In this document: piece by piece, positions 26,851 through 35,642 of the stretch | How the letters are laid out: each line of letters starts with the position of its first letter | Position numbering within the stretch: the first letter of the stretch is position 1 | DNA from: Streptomyces sp. NBC_00443 | Lineage (GTDB): Bacteria; Actinomycetota; Actinomycetes; Streptomycetales; Streptomycetaceae | NCBI RefSeq assembly: GCF_036014175.1 | Contig: NZ_CP107917.1 | Location: 1,674,001-1,738,000 of the forward strand | DNA length: 64,000 bases | Direction of reading: 5' to 3' | Program-made: the position numbers and the translations under genes | The notes under the pieces: model-generated | What the model saw: only the letters and a program-made list of their open reading frames with translations | Databases searched by the model: none | Told to the model about the DNA's origin: nothing

Positions 26851-28095
26851 TCACCCCCACGGCAGCCAGGCCCGTACCTCGAACCCGCCGTCACCGGTGG
26901 GCCCGTGCTCCAGTCGGCCACCGGTCAGCGTGGCCCGTTCCGTCAGTCCGATCAGGCCCTGTCCGGAGCCGGGTACATGCGGCACCTCGCCCTCGGGCGC
27001 CGGGTTGCGTACCGATACGGCGAGGCTCTCGCCCGGTGCGCCGGTCACCGTCACCGTGACCTCGGTGCCGGGCGCGTGCTTGCGGGCGTTGGTCAGGCCC
27101 TCCTGGGCGATGCGGTAGGCGGTGCGGCCGACGGAGGCGGGGACAGCGGCAGGGTCGGTGACGCGCTGGTCGAGGGTGACCTTCATACCGGCCTCGCGGG
27201 ACTCGGTGGCCAGCGCCTCCAGCGCCGCGAGGGTCGGCTGCGGCCGGCCGGAGTCGTCGGGCTCGGCCGCCCGCAGCACGCCGATGATCTCCCGCAGGTC
27301 CTGCAGGGCCTCGTGGGCGCTCTCCCGGATGACGCCGGCCGCCCGCGCGATCTCCTCGCGAGGTGCGTCGGGCCGGAACTCCAGGGCGCCGGCGTGCACG
27401 CTGAGCAGCGTCAGCCGGTGCGCGAGGACGTCGTGCATCTCCCGGGCGATGGCCTCGCGTGCGAGCCGCTGCGCCTGCTCGGCCCGCAGCCGCGCCTCGT
27501 TCTCGGCGCGCCGGGCGCGGTCGCGCAGGCTCAGCAGGAGCTGGCGTTTGGACCGCGCGAGCATGCCCCAGCCGACCACCGCGACCGTCAGCAGCGAAGC
27601 CAGGACGACCGACCAGCCGTAGGGCATGTCGGGCTCGGGACGCACCAGGAAGTACAGCGGGTTCAGCACCGCATATGTCCCGGCGACCCAGGCCACGTAC
27701 CGGAAGGGCCGGTGTACGGCGAGGGTGAACAGTGCGACCAGGCTCGCGCCGCCCGCGGTGCTGGACAGGAGGGCGACCGGGACCATCACGGCGGCGAGCG
27801 CGACCGGCCAGCGGCGGCGCAGCCACACCGCGGCGCAGGAGAGCGCGCCGACCAGTTGGTCGAAGACGGCATATCCGGCGGGCAGGTCCTCGTCCCGGAT
27901 CGTGTCGGCGGCCAGCAGACCGATGATGACGGCCAGCAGGAAGCAGGAGAAGTCGACCACCCAGTCCCGCGCGGTGCGCCGGGGCCGCCCGGGGCGCTCG
28001 GGGTCGGGGTCGAACTCCTTGATCAGGGCCGAGGGCAGCAGCCAGCGCCGCCCCTCGAACGCCTGGGGTGCGGGCACCTGCTTGTCACCACTCAC
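26851..28095 (-). CDS. NarL-type sensor histidine kinase
   Basis: A 414-residue membrane kinase. The start at GTG 28095 is chosen because the longer frame adds sequence without resemblance to the family. Hydrophobic helices between about 47 and 180 suggest four to six membrane spans with no large extracellular sensor, implying detection within the membrane. A coiled region (SLRDRARRAENEARLRAEQA) leads to the HisKA_3 motif EMHDVLAHRLTLL with His221. A HATPase follows with AYRIAQEGLTNARKHAPG and GQGLIGLTERATLTGG. It would phosphorylate the downstream response regulator. The signal is unknown. Confidence 0.9.
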   Translation of the reverse strand: MSGDKQVPAPQAFEGRRWLLPSALIKEFDPDPERPGRPRRTARDWVVDFSCFLLAVIIGLLAADTIRDEDLPAGYAVFDQLVGALSCAAVWLRRRWPVALAAVMVPVALLSSTAGGASLVALFTLAVHRPFRYVAWVAGTYAVLNPLYFLVRPEPDMPYGWSVVLASLLTVAVVGWGMLARSKRQLLLSLRDRARRAENEARLRAEQAQRLAREAIAREMHDVLAHRLTLLSVHAGALEFRPDAPREEIARAAGVIRESAHEALQDLREIIGVLRAAEPDDSGRPQPTLAALEALATESREAGMKVTLDQRVTDPAAVPASVGRTAYRIAQEGLTNARKHAPGTEVTVTVTGAPGESLAVSVRNPAPEGEVPHVPGSGQGLIGLTERATLTGGRLEHGPTGDGGFEVRAWLPWG

Positions 28096-28273
28096 GGTCG
28101 ACAAATCTACGCAGTGCCGGGTCCCGGCGCGTCCCTGCGGGCGGGAGCGACGACCAAAGTCGCGGCATCGGCGACCTTGGTCGCGGCGGACCATCCGGAA
28201 CAGGGACTTCCGTCGGCCATGGCTCGCCCCGCGGCCGATGGGCGTGGGGGGTCCGCGGGGCGAGAGTCATGGC

Positions 28274-28474
28274 ATGAAGCAGTTGCTGCAGATCCTTGGG
28301 GTCATCGCCCTGGCGCAGGGCGTCATGGGCCTGCTGAACGAGTTCACCGACTAGGACTGGGGTCTCGTGCGGGGGCTCGGCTTTCTGGACGGCTTCGAGA
28401 TCTACGCGAGCATCGCCCTGCTCGTGCTGGCGGTCGCGCTGTTCGCAGCCGCCGAGAGCCGGAAGTCCGGGTGA
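28274..28474 (+). pseudogene. Small two-helix membrane protein interrupted by an in-frame amber codon
   Basis: From ATG 28274 the frame reads MKQLLQILGVIALAQGVMGL LNEFTD, then TAG at 28352-28354. It continues in the same frame as DWGLVRGLGFLDGFEIYASI and a second hydrophobic helix (ALLVLAVALFAAAES) to TGA at 28474. Both halves look like one 67-residue protein with a membrane helix at each end. TAG differs by one base from TGG, and a tryptophan would suit the context. The cause is either a nonsense mutation, a sequencing error or, least likely, readthrough. Function is unknown. Confidence 0.65.
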
Positions 28475-28535
28475 ACGCGGACCGGACCTCCGGCCGGTGG
28501 CACCGTTCCTCGGCGCCGGCTGTGACCGTGGGGTG

Positions 28536-28922
28536 TCAGCAGCCGTAGTTGATCAGGTCGAACGACTCGTAGTGGTCGGCCGTGTAGTAGTCCTCCTGGT
28601 TCTCCTCACCGGTGACGATCCGGCGAGCTCCGCGGTTGGAGGACCCAGGCGTGATGACCGTGTACTCGTGGTAATAGCCGGTCGACTGGCTCGGCAGGAT
28701 GCCTTCCCGGTTCTGGAAGACGGTGCCGTCCTGGTCGTAGGGGAAGGGGCCACCCTGCTCGATCAGTTCGAGCGTGTCGTACGCCTGCGACGGCAGGTCG
28801 CCGTAGCAGATGCTGCCGACCGCGGCGGCCGCCGGCGTGGCAGTGACGGTGCCGCCGACGAGAAGGGCGGACAGGACGGCGGCCGCGGCGCCGATGCGAG
28901 TGATTCGTGGGGGGAATCTCAT
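28536..28922 (-). CDS. Extracellular guanyl-specific ribonuclease (RNase Sa/St type)
   Basis: A 128-residue precursor: signal peptide at 1-34 (RIGAAAAVLSALLVGGTVTA, then an Ala-rich cleavage site) and a mature part closely matching RNase Sa of Streptomyces aureofaciens. Catalytic residues are Glu86 in YYHEYTVITPG, Arg101 in RRIVTGE and His117 in ADHYESF; Cys39 and Cys128 would form the single disulfide. The enzyme cuts RNA after guanosine through a cyclic phosphate. It is secreted. No barstar-like inhibitor gene is next to it. The gene is a single transcription unit. Confidence 0.93.
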   Translation of the reverse strand: MRFPPRITRIGAAAAVLSALLVGGTVTATPAAAAVGSICYGDLPSQAYDTLELIEQGGPFPYDQDGTVFQNREGILPSQSTGYYHEYTVITPGSSNRGARRIVTGEENQEDYYTADHYESFDLINYGC

Positions 28923-29076
28923 GGCTTCATGATGACGCGCGTAGACAGTGGCATGTCAATGTCAAGGGCGGAGATTTTCCCGGCAAGTCCGATGAGTTTT
29001 CGGGAAGTTAACGTGCGCCCCGGCGTCCTCACCCGATCTCCATGAGAGGTCGTGCGAGCACGCCGCAGGCGGCTGA

Positions 29077-29703
29077 TCAGGCCTCCTCGGGGAGTCCGAA
29101 CGTGCCGTACTCGGGGCGACCGGCCAGGTCGTAGGAGTTGATGGCGACACCGGTGCTCGTGACGCTGCCGCCGCTGTGCGTGAACGCGGTGGGCACGGCG
29201 CCCTCCGTGAACAGGCGGTGGCCCGTGCCGAGCACGACGGGGAAGGTCAGCAGGTGGAGGGTGTCGACGAGGCCGAGGGCCAGCAGCGACCTGACGAGAG
29301 CGCCGCTGCCGTGGACCTGGAGCTCGCCGTCGACGCGCTCCTTGACGGCGGTGACCTCCTTGGCGAGGTCGCCGCTCAGCACGGTGGTGCCGGCCCAGGC
29401 GGGGTCGGTCAGCGTGGCGGACGGGACGTACTTGGGCAGGGCGTTCAGCTTGGACGAGACCGGGTCGGCCGGGTCGGTCACCTTCGGCCAGAACGCGGCG
29501 AAGATGTCGTACGTACGGCGTCCGAGGAGGAAGGCGGCCGGGCGGGCGAAGACCCCGTTCATGAACTGGCCGAAGTCGTCGTCGGCGTACGGAAAGCTCC
29601 AGCCGCCGTGCTCGAAGCCGCCGCGGGTGTCCTCCTCCGGGCCACCGGGCGCCTGGTAGACGCCGTCGAGGGTGACGAAGAGGGTGGAAACGAGCTTGCC
29701 CAT
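29077..29703 (-). CDS. Dihydrofolate reductase-fold (RibD C-terminal-like) protein
   Basis: A 208-residue protein with the DHFR/RibD-C pattern: MGKLVSTLFVTLDGVYQAPG at the N-terminus, LLGRRTYDIFAAFWP at about 58-72, HGSGALVRSLLALGLVDTLH in the middle and LLTFPVVLGTGHRLF. Proteins of this widespread actinobacterial group bind NADPH, but their substrates are mostly unknown, and true folate reduction is not implied. The ATG is followed by normal coding bias. It is divergent from the SDR gene, with about 180 bases between them. Confidence 0.85.
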   Translation of the reverse strand: MGKLVSTLFVTLDGVYQAPGGPEEDTRGGFEHGGWSFPYADDDFGQFMNGVFARPAAFLLGRRTYDIFAAFWPKVTDPADPVSSKLNALPKYVPSATLTDPAWAGTTVLSGDLAKEVTAVKERVDGELQVHGSGALVRSLLALGLVDTLHLLTFPVVLGTGHRLFTEGAVPTAFTHSGGSVTSTGVAINSYDLAGRPEYGTFGLPEEA

Positions 29704-29886
29704 GAGGAGTGCCTCTTTTCCGGTTCTCCGGGGTGGGATCTTCCCGGGGTGGGATCTGCTGTCATCACCTCAGACCCCGCCGACACCCGCAACTCATCGC
29801 TGGACCGTGTTCCGCCGAACCCTCCCCGGCACCTCGGTGTCCGTTCGCCGCCAGCACTCCGGCCCGCGCGGCGCTGGGATGGACCC

Positions 29887-30654
29887 ATGACAACCACGCA
29901 TGCACCCCTGACAACCACTTCCGCAACCCTGCACGGCAAGGTCGCCCTGATCACCGGCGCCAGCCGCGGCATCGGCGCCGCCACGGCGCTGCGGCTCGCC
30001 CGGGATGGCGCGGACGTCGCCGTGACCTACGTGAACGGCAAGGAGGCCGCCGAGGAGGTCGTACGGGCCGTCGAGGCGCTGGGGCGGCGGGCCGTGGCGC
30101 TGCGGGCGGACTCCGCGGACGCGGACGAGGCGGCGGGCGCCGTGGAGCGCACGGTGGAGGAGCTCGGCGGCCTGGACGTGCTGGTGAACAACGCCGGCGT
30201 CGGCGTCCTGGGTCCGCTGGAGGGACTGTCGCTCACGGACGTGGACCGGGTCCTCGCGGTGAACGTCCGGGGCGTCTTCCTGACCTCCCAGGCGGCGGCC
30301 GCACGGATGAGTGCCGGGGGCCGGATCATCACGATCGGCTCCTGCATGGTCCAGCGGGTGCCGGGCCCCGGCGGAACGCTCTACGCGACCAGCAAGTCGG
30401 CCCTGATCGGCCTGACGAAGGCCCTGGCACGCGAGCTGGGCCCGCGCGGCATCACGGCGAACGTCATCCACCCGGGTCCCATCGACACCGACATGAACCC
30501 GGCCGACGGCCCCTACGCACCCGACCAGGCGGCGCTGACCGCCCTGGGCCGGTTCGGCACGGCCGACGAGGTGGCGTCGATGGTCGCGTACCTGGCGGGG
30601 GCGGACTATGTGACGGGCACGGAGTTCGCGGTGGACGGCGGCCACGCGGCCTAG
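29887..30654 (+). CDS. Short-chain dehydrogenase/reductase
   Basis: A 255-residue classical SDR: cofactor motif TGASRGIG at 23-30, NNAG at 101-104, and catalytic Ser152, Tyr166 and Lys170 (YATSK). GPIDTDMNPADG follows, and the C-terminus GTEFAVDGGHAA is typical of 3-oxoacyl-ACP-reductase-like SDRs. It reduces or oxidises a hydroxyl/carbonyl with NAD(P)H. The substrate is not deducible. Possibly paired functionally with the divergent DHFR-fold protein. A 12-bp-stem terminator follows. Confidence 0.9.
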   Translation: MTTTHAPLTTTSATLHGKVALITGASRGIGAATALRLARDGADVAVTYVNGKEAAEEVVRAVEALGRRAVALRADSADADEAAGAVERTVEELGGLDVLVNNAGVGVLGPLEGLSLTDVDRVLAVNVRGVFLTSQAAAARMSAGGRIITIGSCMVQRVPGPGGTLYATSKSALIGLTKALARELGPRGITANVIHPGPIDTDMNPADGPYAPDQAALTALGRFGTADEVASMVAYLAGADYVTGTEFAVDGGHAA

Positions 30655-30662
30655 CACCTGCG

Positions 30663-30690
30663 GGGCCCGGCCCCACCCGGGGCCGGGCCC
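30663..30690. terminator. Terminator between the SDR gene and alc
   Basis: GGGCCCGGCCCC (30663-30674) and GGGGCCGGGCCC (30679-30690) form a perfect 12-bp stem with an ACCC loop, between two convergent genes. Confidence 0.8.
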
Positions 30691-30757
30691 GATGCCGTCT
30701 CCGGCAGTCAAGGACAGCGAGGCACACCGGTGCCGGAGTCCCGGTGCGCCACCGGCG

Positions 30758-31888
30758 TCAGCCGCCCAGCTCCTGGTGCCGCGCCGCCAGGCCGGCCGCG
30801 CCCTGCTCCGTCAGCGAGCCGTGCAGCCGCAGACGGGAGATGCCGCCGTCCGGGAAGATGTCCACGCGCGCGTGCGTGCCCACGGCGGGGTTCGGCAGGA
30901 CGAAACGGTGGTTCGTGTCGGGCTGGAGGCGGGTGCGCGGCAGGATCTGCGTCCACTCACCGTCCTCGCCGTCCTTCACCGAGACCGAGGCCCAGCCGGC
31001 GCTGTTGCCCTTCAGATACGCCGTGTCGATCTCGATCGCGCGGATCTGGGACTGGGCGACGAGGCGGTAGCGGATCCAGTCGTTGCCCTGGTCGCGGCGA
31101 CGGCGCGTCTCCCAGCCGTCGTCCATCTTGCGGGAGCGGCCCGGCTGGATGGTGTTCGTGGCGGGCGAGTAGAAGAGGTTGGAGGCGTCCTCGACCTGGC
31201 CGCCGTGCTCCAGGGCGACGACGTCGAAGGTGCCGAGCACCTCCAGCCACTGCGGATCAGGCGCCACCTCGCCGTACACGCGCAGGCGCGCGATGCCGCC
31301 GTCGGGGTGCTGGTTGACGCGCAGGTGGGTGAAGCGCTGCTCGACGTCGATGGCGAAACCGTTCGCCGCATGCCCGCCCACCGGCGTGCGCGGCACCAGC
31401 GTCGTCCACTTCACGTCGTCCGCCAGCAGCTCCTGCGGCGACGGCGAACCCGGCACGGACGTGGCCTCGATGGACACCGCCTGCGGATAGTTGCCGCGGA
31501 AGTGGGCGGTGTCGACGACGATCCCGCGGATCACCCCAGGCGCGCCGAGGCGCACCAGCGCCCAGTCGTGGTCCTCGGCCGTCGGCCACGGGTGCTCGGC
31601 GGAGGCACCGCGCCGCCGCCGGGTCTCCCAGCCGTCCATGATCTTGCCCTTGTGCCCGAAGTGCTCGGGGTCGAACTCGGCCCGCTCGGGCAGCAGAAGG
31701 TTCTCCCGCTGGGCGAAGAACTCGTCGTTGGCAGCGATGACACCGGCGCCCAGCCCTCGGTCGGCGAGGTTGGCGTACTGGGTGAACGGGAAGTCGGCGG
31801 TGCGGTGGTCGGCGTAGGGGTCGCCGCCGCCGTAGGGGTTCGCGTCGCCGGTGAAGCCGGCCAAACCGGATTGATGCTGCGCCGTCAC
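30758..31888 (-). CDS. alc: Allantoicase
   Basis: A 376-residue enzyme that hydrolyses allantoate to ureidoglycolate and urea. The characteristic internal duplication is clear: WETRRRR begins both halves (residues 87-93 and 259-265), each followed by a beta-rich segment (VVDTAHFRGNYP and EIDTAYLKGNSAG) and by a GGI-A/S-RLR-hG strand. The length is normal for the family. It lies 38 bases behind allB on the same strand, so the two form an operon, which is the order of steps in the pathway. Regulation is expected from the allB promoter. Confidence 0.95.
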   Translation of the reverse strand: MTAQHQSGLAGFTGDANPYGGGDPYADHRTADFPFTQYANLADRGLGAGVIAANDEFFAQRENLLLPERAEFDPEHFGHKGKIMDGWETRRRRGASAEHPWPTAEDHDWALVRLGAPGVIRGIVVDTAHFRGNYPQAVSIEATSVPGSPSPQELLADDVKWTTLVPRTPVGGHAANGFAIDVEQRFTHLRVNQHPDGGIARLRVYGEVAPDPQWLEVLGTFDVVALEHGGQVEDASNLFYSPATNTIQPGRSRKMDDGWETRRRRDQGNDWIRYRLVAQSQIRAIEIDTAYLKGNSAGWASVSVKDGEDGEWTQILPRTRLQPDTNHRFVLPNPAVGTHARVDIFPDGGISRLRLHGSLTEQGAAGLAARHQELGG

Positions 31889-31926
31889 GGTGATCAGGAC
31901 TGCCTTTCGAAATCGATGGGTGGGAT

Positions 31927-33267
31927 TCAGCTGGTCCGGGTGAGGAGTCGCCCCTTCGGGTCGGTGAACTCGCCGTCCGCGACGATGCGTTCGCCGCGCA
32001 GCCAGGTGGACTTCACGACGCCGTACAGGGTCTTGCCCGCGTACGCCGTCACGCGGTTGCGGTGCTGGAGGGCGGCCGGGTCGACGGTGAAGGTCTCGTC
32101 GGGCGCGAGGACGGCGAAGTCGGCGTCACGGCCCGCCTCGATGGCGCCCTTGCGGTCGTCGAGTCCGACGAGCTCCGCGGTCCGCGCGGACATCCAGCGG
32201 ACCACGTCCTCCAGGCCGTGCCCGCGCCCGCGCGCCTCGGTCCATACGGCTGCCAGGCTCAGCTGGAGTCCGGAGATGCCGCCCCAGGCCGTCGCGAAGT
32301 CGTCGGTCTTCAGGTCGGCCGTGGACGGGGAGTGGTCGGTCACGATGCAGTCGATCGTGCCGTCGGCCAGCGCCTGCCACAGCAGGTCCTGGTTGGCGGA
32401 CTCGCGGATCGGCGGGCAGCACTTGAACTCGCTGGCCCCGTCCGGGACTTCCTCGGCGGTGAGGGTCAGGTAGTGGGGGCAGGTCTCGACGGTGATCCGG
32501 AGACCGTCCGCCTTCGCCTCGGTGATCAGCGGCAGGGCGTCGCTGGAGGACAGGTGCAGGACGTGCACGCGTGCGCGCAGGGCCTTCGCCTCGCGGATGA
32601 GCTGGGCGATGGCCGTGTCCTCGGCGTCCCGGGGGCGGGAGGCCAGGAAGTCGGCGTACCTGGGTCCCGGCTGCTGCGGCGCGGAGGCGAGCAGGTGCGG
32701 GTCCTCGGCGTGCACGATGAGCAGGCCGTCGAACGCCGCGATCTCGGCCATGGCACGGGCCAGCGGGTCCCGCTCGAGGTGCGGGAACTCGTCCACGCCG
32801 GACGGCGACAGGAAGGCCTTGAAGCCGAAGACTCCGGCCTCGTGCAGCGGGCGCAGGTCCTTGACGTTGCCGGGCAGGGCGCCGCCCCAGAAGCCGACGT
32901 CGATGTGCGCCTTGTCGGCGGCGACCTCCTGCTTGACGCGGAGGTTGTCAACCGTCGTGGTCGGCGGGAGGGAGTTGAGCGGCATGTCGACGAGGGTGGT
33001 GATACCGCCGGCCGCCGCGGCACGCGTGGCGGTCCAGAAGCCCTCCCACTCGGTGCGGCCCGGGTCGTTGACGTGCACGTGCGTGTCGACCAGGCCGGGC
33101 AGCAGGACGTCGTCGCCGAGGTCCTCCAGGCGGGCGCCGGACGGGACTTCGGCGTCGTACCCGAGTACGGCCGTGATCTTGCCGGCGGAGACCAGGACCG
33201 AGGCGGCCCGTATCCCCTCCGGGGTGATGACGCGCGTCGAGCGCAGCACCAGTTCAGCGTCGGACAC
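31927..33267 (-). CDS. allB: Allantoinase
   Basis: A 446-residue cyclic amidohydrolase opening allantoin to allantoate. Metal-site residues are in [10 protein letters not shown] (His63, His65), the carboxylated Lys150 in [10 protein letters not shown], His186 in IVHAEDP and an Asp in [11 protein letters not shown] at 33267 starts the protein; upstream are two operator-like palindromes within 60 bases. It is the first gene of an allB-alc operon and is divergent from allR, as in other Streptomyces. The cytoplasmic enzyme works just after UraD in urate breakdown. Confidence 0.95.
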   Translation of the reverse strand: MSDAELVLRSTRVITPEGIRAASVLVSAGKITAVLGYDAEVPSGARLEDLGDDVLLPGLVDTHVHVNDPGRTEWEGFWTATRAAAAGGITTLVDMPLNSLPPTTTVDNLRVKQEVAADKAHIDVGFWGGALPGNVKDLRPLHEAGVFGFKAFLSPSGVDEFPHLERDPLARAMAEIAAFDGLLIVHAEDPHLLASAPQQPGPRYADFLASRPRDAEDTAIAQLIREAKALRARVHVLHLSSSDALPLITEAKADGLRITVETCPHYLTLTAEEVPDGASEFKCCPPIRESANQDLLWQALADGTIDCIVTDHSPSTADLKTDDFATAWGGISGLQLSLAAVWTEARGRGHGLEDVVRWMSARTAELVGLDDRKGAIEAGRDADFAVLAPDETFTVDPAALQHRNRVTAYAGKTLYGVVKSTWLRGERIVADGEFTDPKGRLLTRTS

Positions 33268-33293
33268 CCGGACCCCTCTCTGCCGCCGTTTAC

Positions 33294-33308
33294 TTCCGCG
33301 TAACGGAA
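33294..33308. promoter_or_regulatory. Single AllR-type half operator before allB
   Basis: TTCCGCGTAACGGAA, a perfect 5-5-5 palindrome, lies 27 bases upstream of the allB start. It matches the 15-base unit of the 36-bp elements found upstream of allR, aceB, hyi, the catalase gene and gcl. Confidence 0.65.
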
Positions 33309-33309
33309 T

Positions 33310-33324
33310 TCAACTTTCTGTTGA
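33310..33324. promoter_or_regulatory. TCAACA-N3-TGTTGA-type operator before allB
   Basis: TCAACTTTCTGTTGA matches the second palindrome of the purine genes with one mismatch. It adjoins the AllR-type unit at 33294-33308. Confidence 0.55.
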
Positions 33325-33401
33325 AGGAGTCTCCGCTCCCGTTCCCGCGCCGTCAAGGGCACACTTCTCCACAGTGCACCCGCCCGACACTCTCTGGACG
33401 T

Positions 33402-33437
33402 TTCCACAAAGCGGAATTACAATTCCGGCAGGCAGAA
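33402..33437. promoter_or_regulatory. 36-bp tandem AllR-type operator before allR
   Basis: TTCCACAAAGCGGAA and TTCCGGCAGGCAGAA lie 21 bases apart centre to centre. Between them CGGAAT-TACA-ATTCCG forms a perfect IclR-like palindrome. The element is 78 bases upstream of allR and 135 upstream of allB. Confidence 0.7.
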
Positions 33438-33514
33438 CGTAGCTACGTACAAGCAGGGAGTCAACCGACCGACGGGTAGGCTTCTGAGCTCCCACCGGTC
33501 CCGAAAGGAACGCC

Positions 33515-34315
33515 GTGCCGACGTCCAGCGCCAGCACCACCGACTCCGCCAGGTCCAGCTCCAATGGTGGCGTCCAGTCCCTCGAGCGCGCCTTCGACCT
33601 GCTGGAACGGATGGCGGACGCGGGCGGCGAGGTCGGCCTGAGCGAGCTGTCCGCGAGCAGCGGGCTGCCGCTGCCCACCATCCACCGCCTCATGCGCACG
33701 CTCGTGGCGTGCGGTTACGTACGCCAGCAGCCCAACCGCCGCTATGCCCTCGGCCCGCGCCTGATCCGCCTCGGCGAGTCCGCATCCCGGCTGCTGGGCA
33801 CCTGGGCCCGCCCGTACCTCGCCCGGCTGGTCCAGGAGACCGGCGAGACGGCGAACATGGCTCTGCTCGACGGCGACGAGATCGTGTACGTCGCCCAGGT
33901 GCCGTCCAAGCACTCCATGCGCATGTTCACCGAGGTCGGCCGGCGCGTGCTGCCGCACTCCACCGGTGTCGGAAAGGCGCTGCTCGCCTCCTTCCCGCCG
34001 GAGGAGGTGCGGGCACTGCTGTCCCGCACCGGCATGCCGGCCGCCACGGAGAAGACGATCACCACGCCGGACGGCTTCCTCGCAGCCCTGGAGGAGGTGC
34101 GGCGCAACGGCTACGCCATCGACGACAACGAGCAGGAGGTCGGCGTCCGCTGCCTCGCCGTACCCGTCCCCGACTCCCCCACCGCGGCGGCCATCTCCAT
34201 CTCCGGCCCGGCCGGACGGGTGACCGAGGCGGCGACGGACAAGATCGTGCCGATGCTGCAGCAGGTGGCGACGGAACTGTCGGAGGCCCTGGCCAGCTCG
34301 ACGCCGACCGCCTAG
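33515..34315 (+). CDS. allR: IclR-family repressor of allantoin/glyoxylate genes (AllR)
   Basis: A 266-residue IclR-type regulator. GTG 33515 has AAAGGA upstream. Residues 20-80 are the winged helix (LERAFDLLERMADAGGEVGL, then SGLPLPTIHRLMRTLVACGY). Residues 95-260 are the effector domain with NMALLDGDEIVYVAQVPSKH, RRVLPHSTGVGKALLAS and RNGYAIDDNEQEVGVRCLAV. AllR proteins in E. coli and Streptomyces repress allantoin and glyoxylate genes until allantoin or glyoxylate-derived compounds accumulate. The divergent arrangement with allB and the tandem palindromes in the spacer support this identity. Its probable targets across the window are allB-alc, aceB, hyi-glxR, the catalase gene and gcl. Confidence 0.9.
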   Translation: MPTSSASTTDSARSSSNGGVQSLERAFDLLERMADAGGEVGLSELSASSGLPLPTIHRLMRTLVACGYVRQQPNRRYALGPRLIRLGESASRLLGTWARPYLARLVQETGETANMALLDGDEIVYVAQVPSKHSMRMFTEVGRRVLPHSTGVGKALLASFPPEEVRALLSRTGMPAATEKTITTPDGFLAALEEVRRNGYAIDDNEQEVGVRCLAVPVPDSPTAAAISISGPAGRVTEAATDKIVPMLQQVATELSEALASSTPTA

Positions 34316-34330
34316 ATCAAGTCCGGGGAC

Positions 34331-34660
34331 TCAACGACGCGGCGGGTCCCCGAACAACTCCACCGCGTCCCGTACGGCAGACAGCCCCCGGGACAAGGCG
34401 CTCACCGAACCGATCGCGCCCGCGATCAGCAGCAACGACCGGCGCAGGCGCGGGATTTCGGGGGCGCCCTCGATCGTCATCGCGGCCAGCGCGGCAAGTT
34501 CGTCCTCGGCGATTCCCCGGTCGGGGAACTCGCCGGGGTGCGCGGCGAGTTCGCGGCGCAGACGGGACACGGCCGTCCGCAGTCCCGCCACCCTCAGATC
34601 CTCGTCGCTGCCCGTCACCGGCCTCTGCCCCAAGCTCCGCAACAAAGCTCCCCCTCGCAC
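34331..34660 (-). CDS. Conserved hypothetical protein (possibly DUF5955)
   Basis: A 109-residue, largely helical protein from GTG 34660, with LRTAVSRLRRELAAHPGEFP and a hydrophobic segment SLLLIAGAIGSVSALSRGLS near residue 75. I relate it from memory to a Streptomyces family of unknown function (DUF5955). It converges on allR with only 15 bases between the stops, and no terminator fits there. No role in purine breakdown is evident. Confidence 0.65.
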   Translation of the reverse strand: MRGGALLRSLGQRPVTGSDEDLRVAGLRTAVSRLRRELAAHPGEFPDRGIAEDELAALAAMTIEGAPEIPRLRRSLLLIAGAIGSVSALSRGLSAVRDAVELFGDPPRR

Positions 34661-34829
34661 GCCGTAGTGCGCCAGTAGTCACCCATCCCCCGTCGAGCGC
34701 CCCTGGCGGTGGTCGGGCGCCGGGGACGCGGGTCAGTAAACGCCACCGCTGCCGGGCGCGCCACCGTCCGGACCGAAATTCAGCCCAACGGCACGGGCCG
34801 CGCCTGCGGACGTCAGGTATGCAGGACAC

Positions 34830-35432
34830 ATGACTGAGAAGGAAGCCCCCCTGATCGCGGGTCTGCTGCTCGCCGCCGGGGGCGGACGGCGGCTCGGCGG
34901 ACGCCCCAAGGCCCTGCTCCGGCACCATGGCCGACCGCTCGTCGAGTACGCGGTCGGGGTGCTGCGCGCGGCCGGCTGCGCCCGCGTGCACGTGGTGCTG
35001 GGAGCGCAGGCCGCCGCCGTACGGGAGCAGGCGGAACTCGGCGACTGCGTCCTGGTGGAGAACCCGGACTGGGCCGAGGGGATGGGCTCCTCCCTGCGCG
35101 CCGGGCTCGACTCCCTCGCGGGCACGGGCGCGCGGGCGGCGCTGGTGTCACTCGTCGACCAGCCCGGCATCGGCCCGGAGGCGGTCTCGCGCGTGCTCGC
35201 CGGCTACGAGGACGAGGCCTCGCTCGTCTCGGCCGCCTATGACGGTGTACGCGGGCATCCCGTGCTCTTCGGCTCCGCCCACTGGGCAGGCATCGCGGCG
35301 ACTGCGACCGGCGATCGAGGGGCACGCGCCTATCTGAGGGAGCACGAGGACGCGATCGGGCTCGTCGAGTGCGGGGACGTGGCCCGGCCGTACGACATCG
35401 ACACGGAGGCCGATCTCACCCACCTTGAGTGA
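34830..35432 (+). CDS. MobA/MocA-like nucleotidyltransferase
   Basis: A 200-residue protein with the NTP-transferase signature LLLAAGGGRRLGGRPKALLR at about 12-31, a metal-site LVDQPGIGPEAV and the late motif GHPVLFGSAHW. This group includes molybdenum-cofactor cytidylyltransferase (MocA), which makes the cofactor form used by some xanthine dehydrogenases. The position beside purine-catabolic genes suggests that role, but xanthine dehydrogenase is not in this window, so the link is inference. It is followed by the aceB promoter region. Confidence 0.8.
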   Translation: MTEKEAPLIAGLLLAAGGGRRLGGRPKALLRHHGRPLVEYAVGVLRAAGCARVHVVLGAQAAAVREQAELGDCVLVENPDWAEGMGSSLRAGLDSLAGTGARAALVSLVDQPGIGPEAVSRVLAGYEDEASLVSAAYDGVRGHPVLFGSAHWAGIAATATGDRGARAYLREHEDAIGLVECGDVARPYDIDTEADLTHLE

Positions 35433-35481
35433 AGGCGGTGGCACCCAGAGCCACCTTGCCTCGACTCAGAGAATCTCGACA

Positions 35482-35496
35482 TCAACAAACCATTGA
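35482..35496. promoter_or_regulatory. TCAACA-N3-TGTTGA-type operator before aceB
   Basis: TCAACAAACCATTGA shares the left arm and spacing of the second purine palindrome; the right arm has two mismatches. It adjoins the 36-bp AllR-type element. Confidence 0.45.
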
Positions 35497-35498
35497 AC

Positions 35499-35534
35499 TT
35501 CCACCATGAGGAAACTAGTATCCACTGTTCAGAA
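35499..35534. promoter_or_regulatory. 36-bp tandem AllR-type operator before aceB
   Basis: TTCCACCATGAGGAA and ATCCACTGTTCAGAA, centres 21 bases apart, with AGGAAAC and ATCCA flanking the middle. It lies about 110 bases upstream of the malate synthase start. Confidence 0.6.
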
Positions 35535-35642
35535 GCGCCTGGACTGCTCCACGGGCGCTCCCAGCGGTATCCGGGAAGACTGGCACCCGGTGCCAAAGCT
35601 CGACCGCTCGTCTCCGTAGTTCGCTGAAGGAAGTGACAGCTC

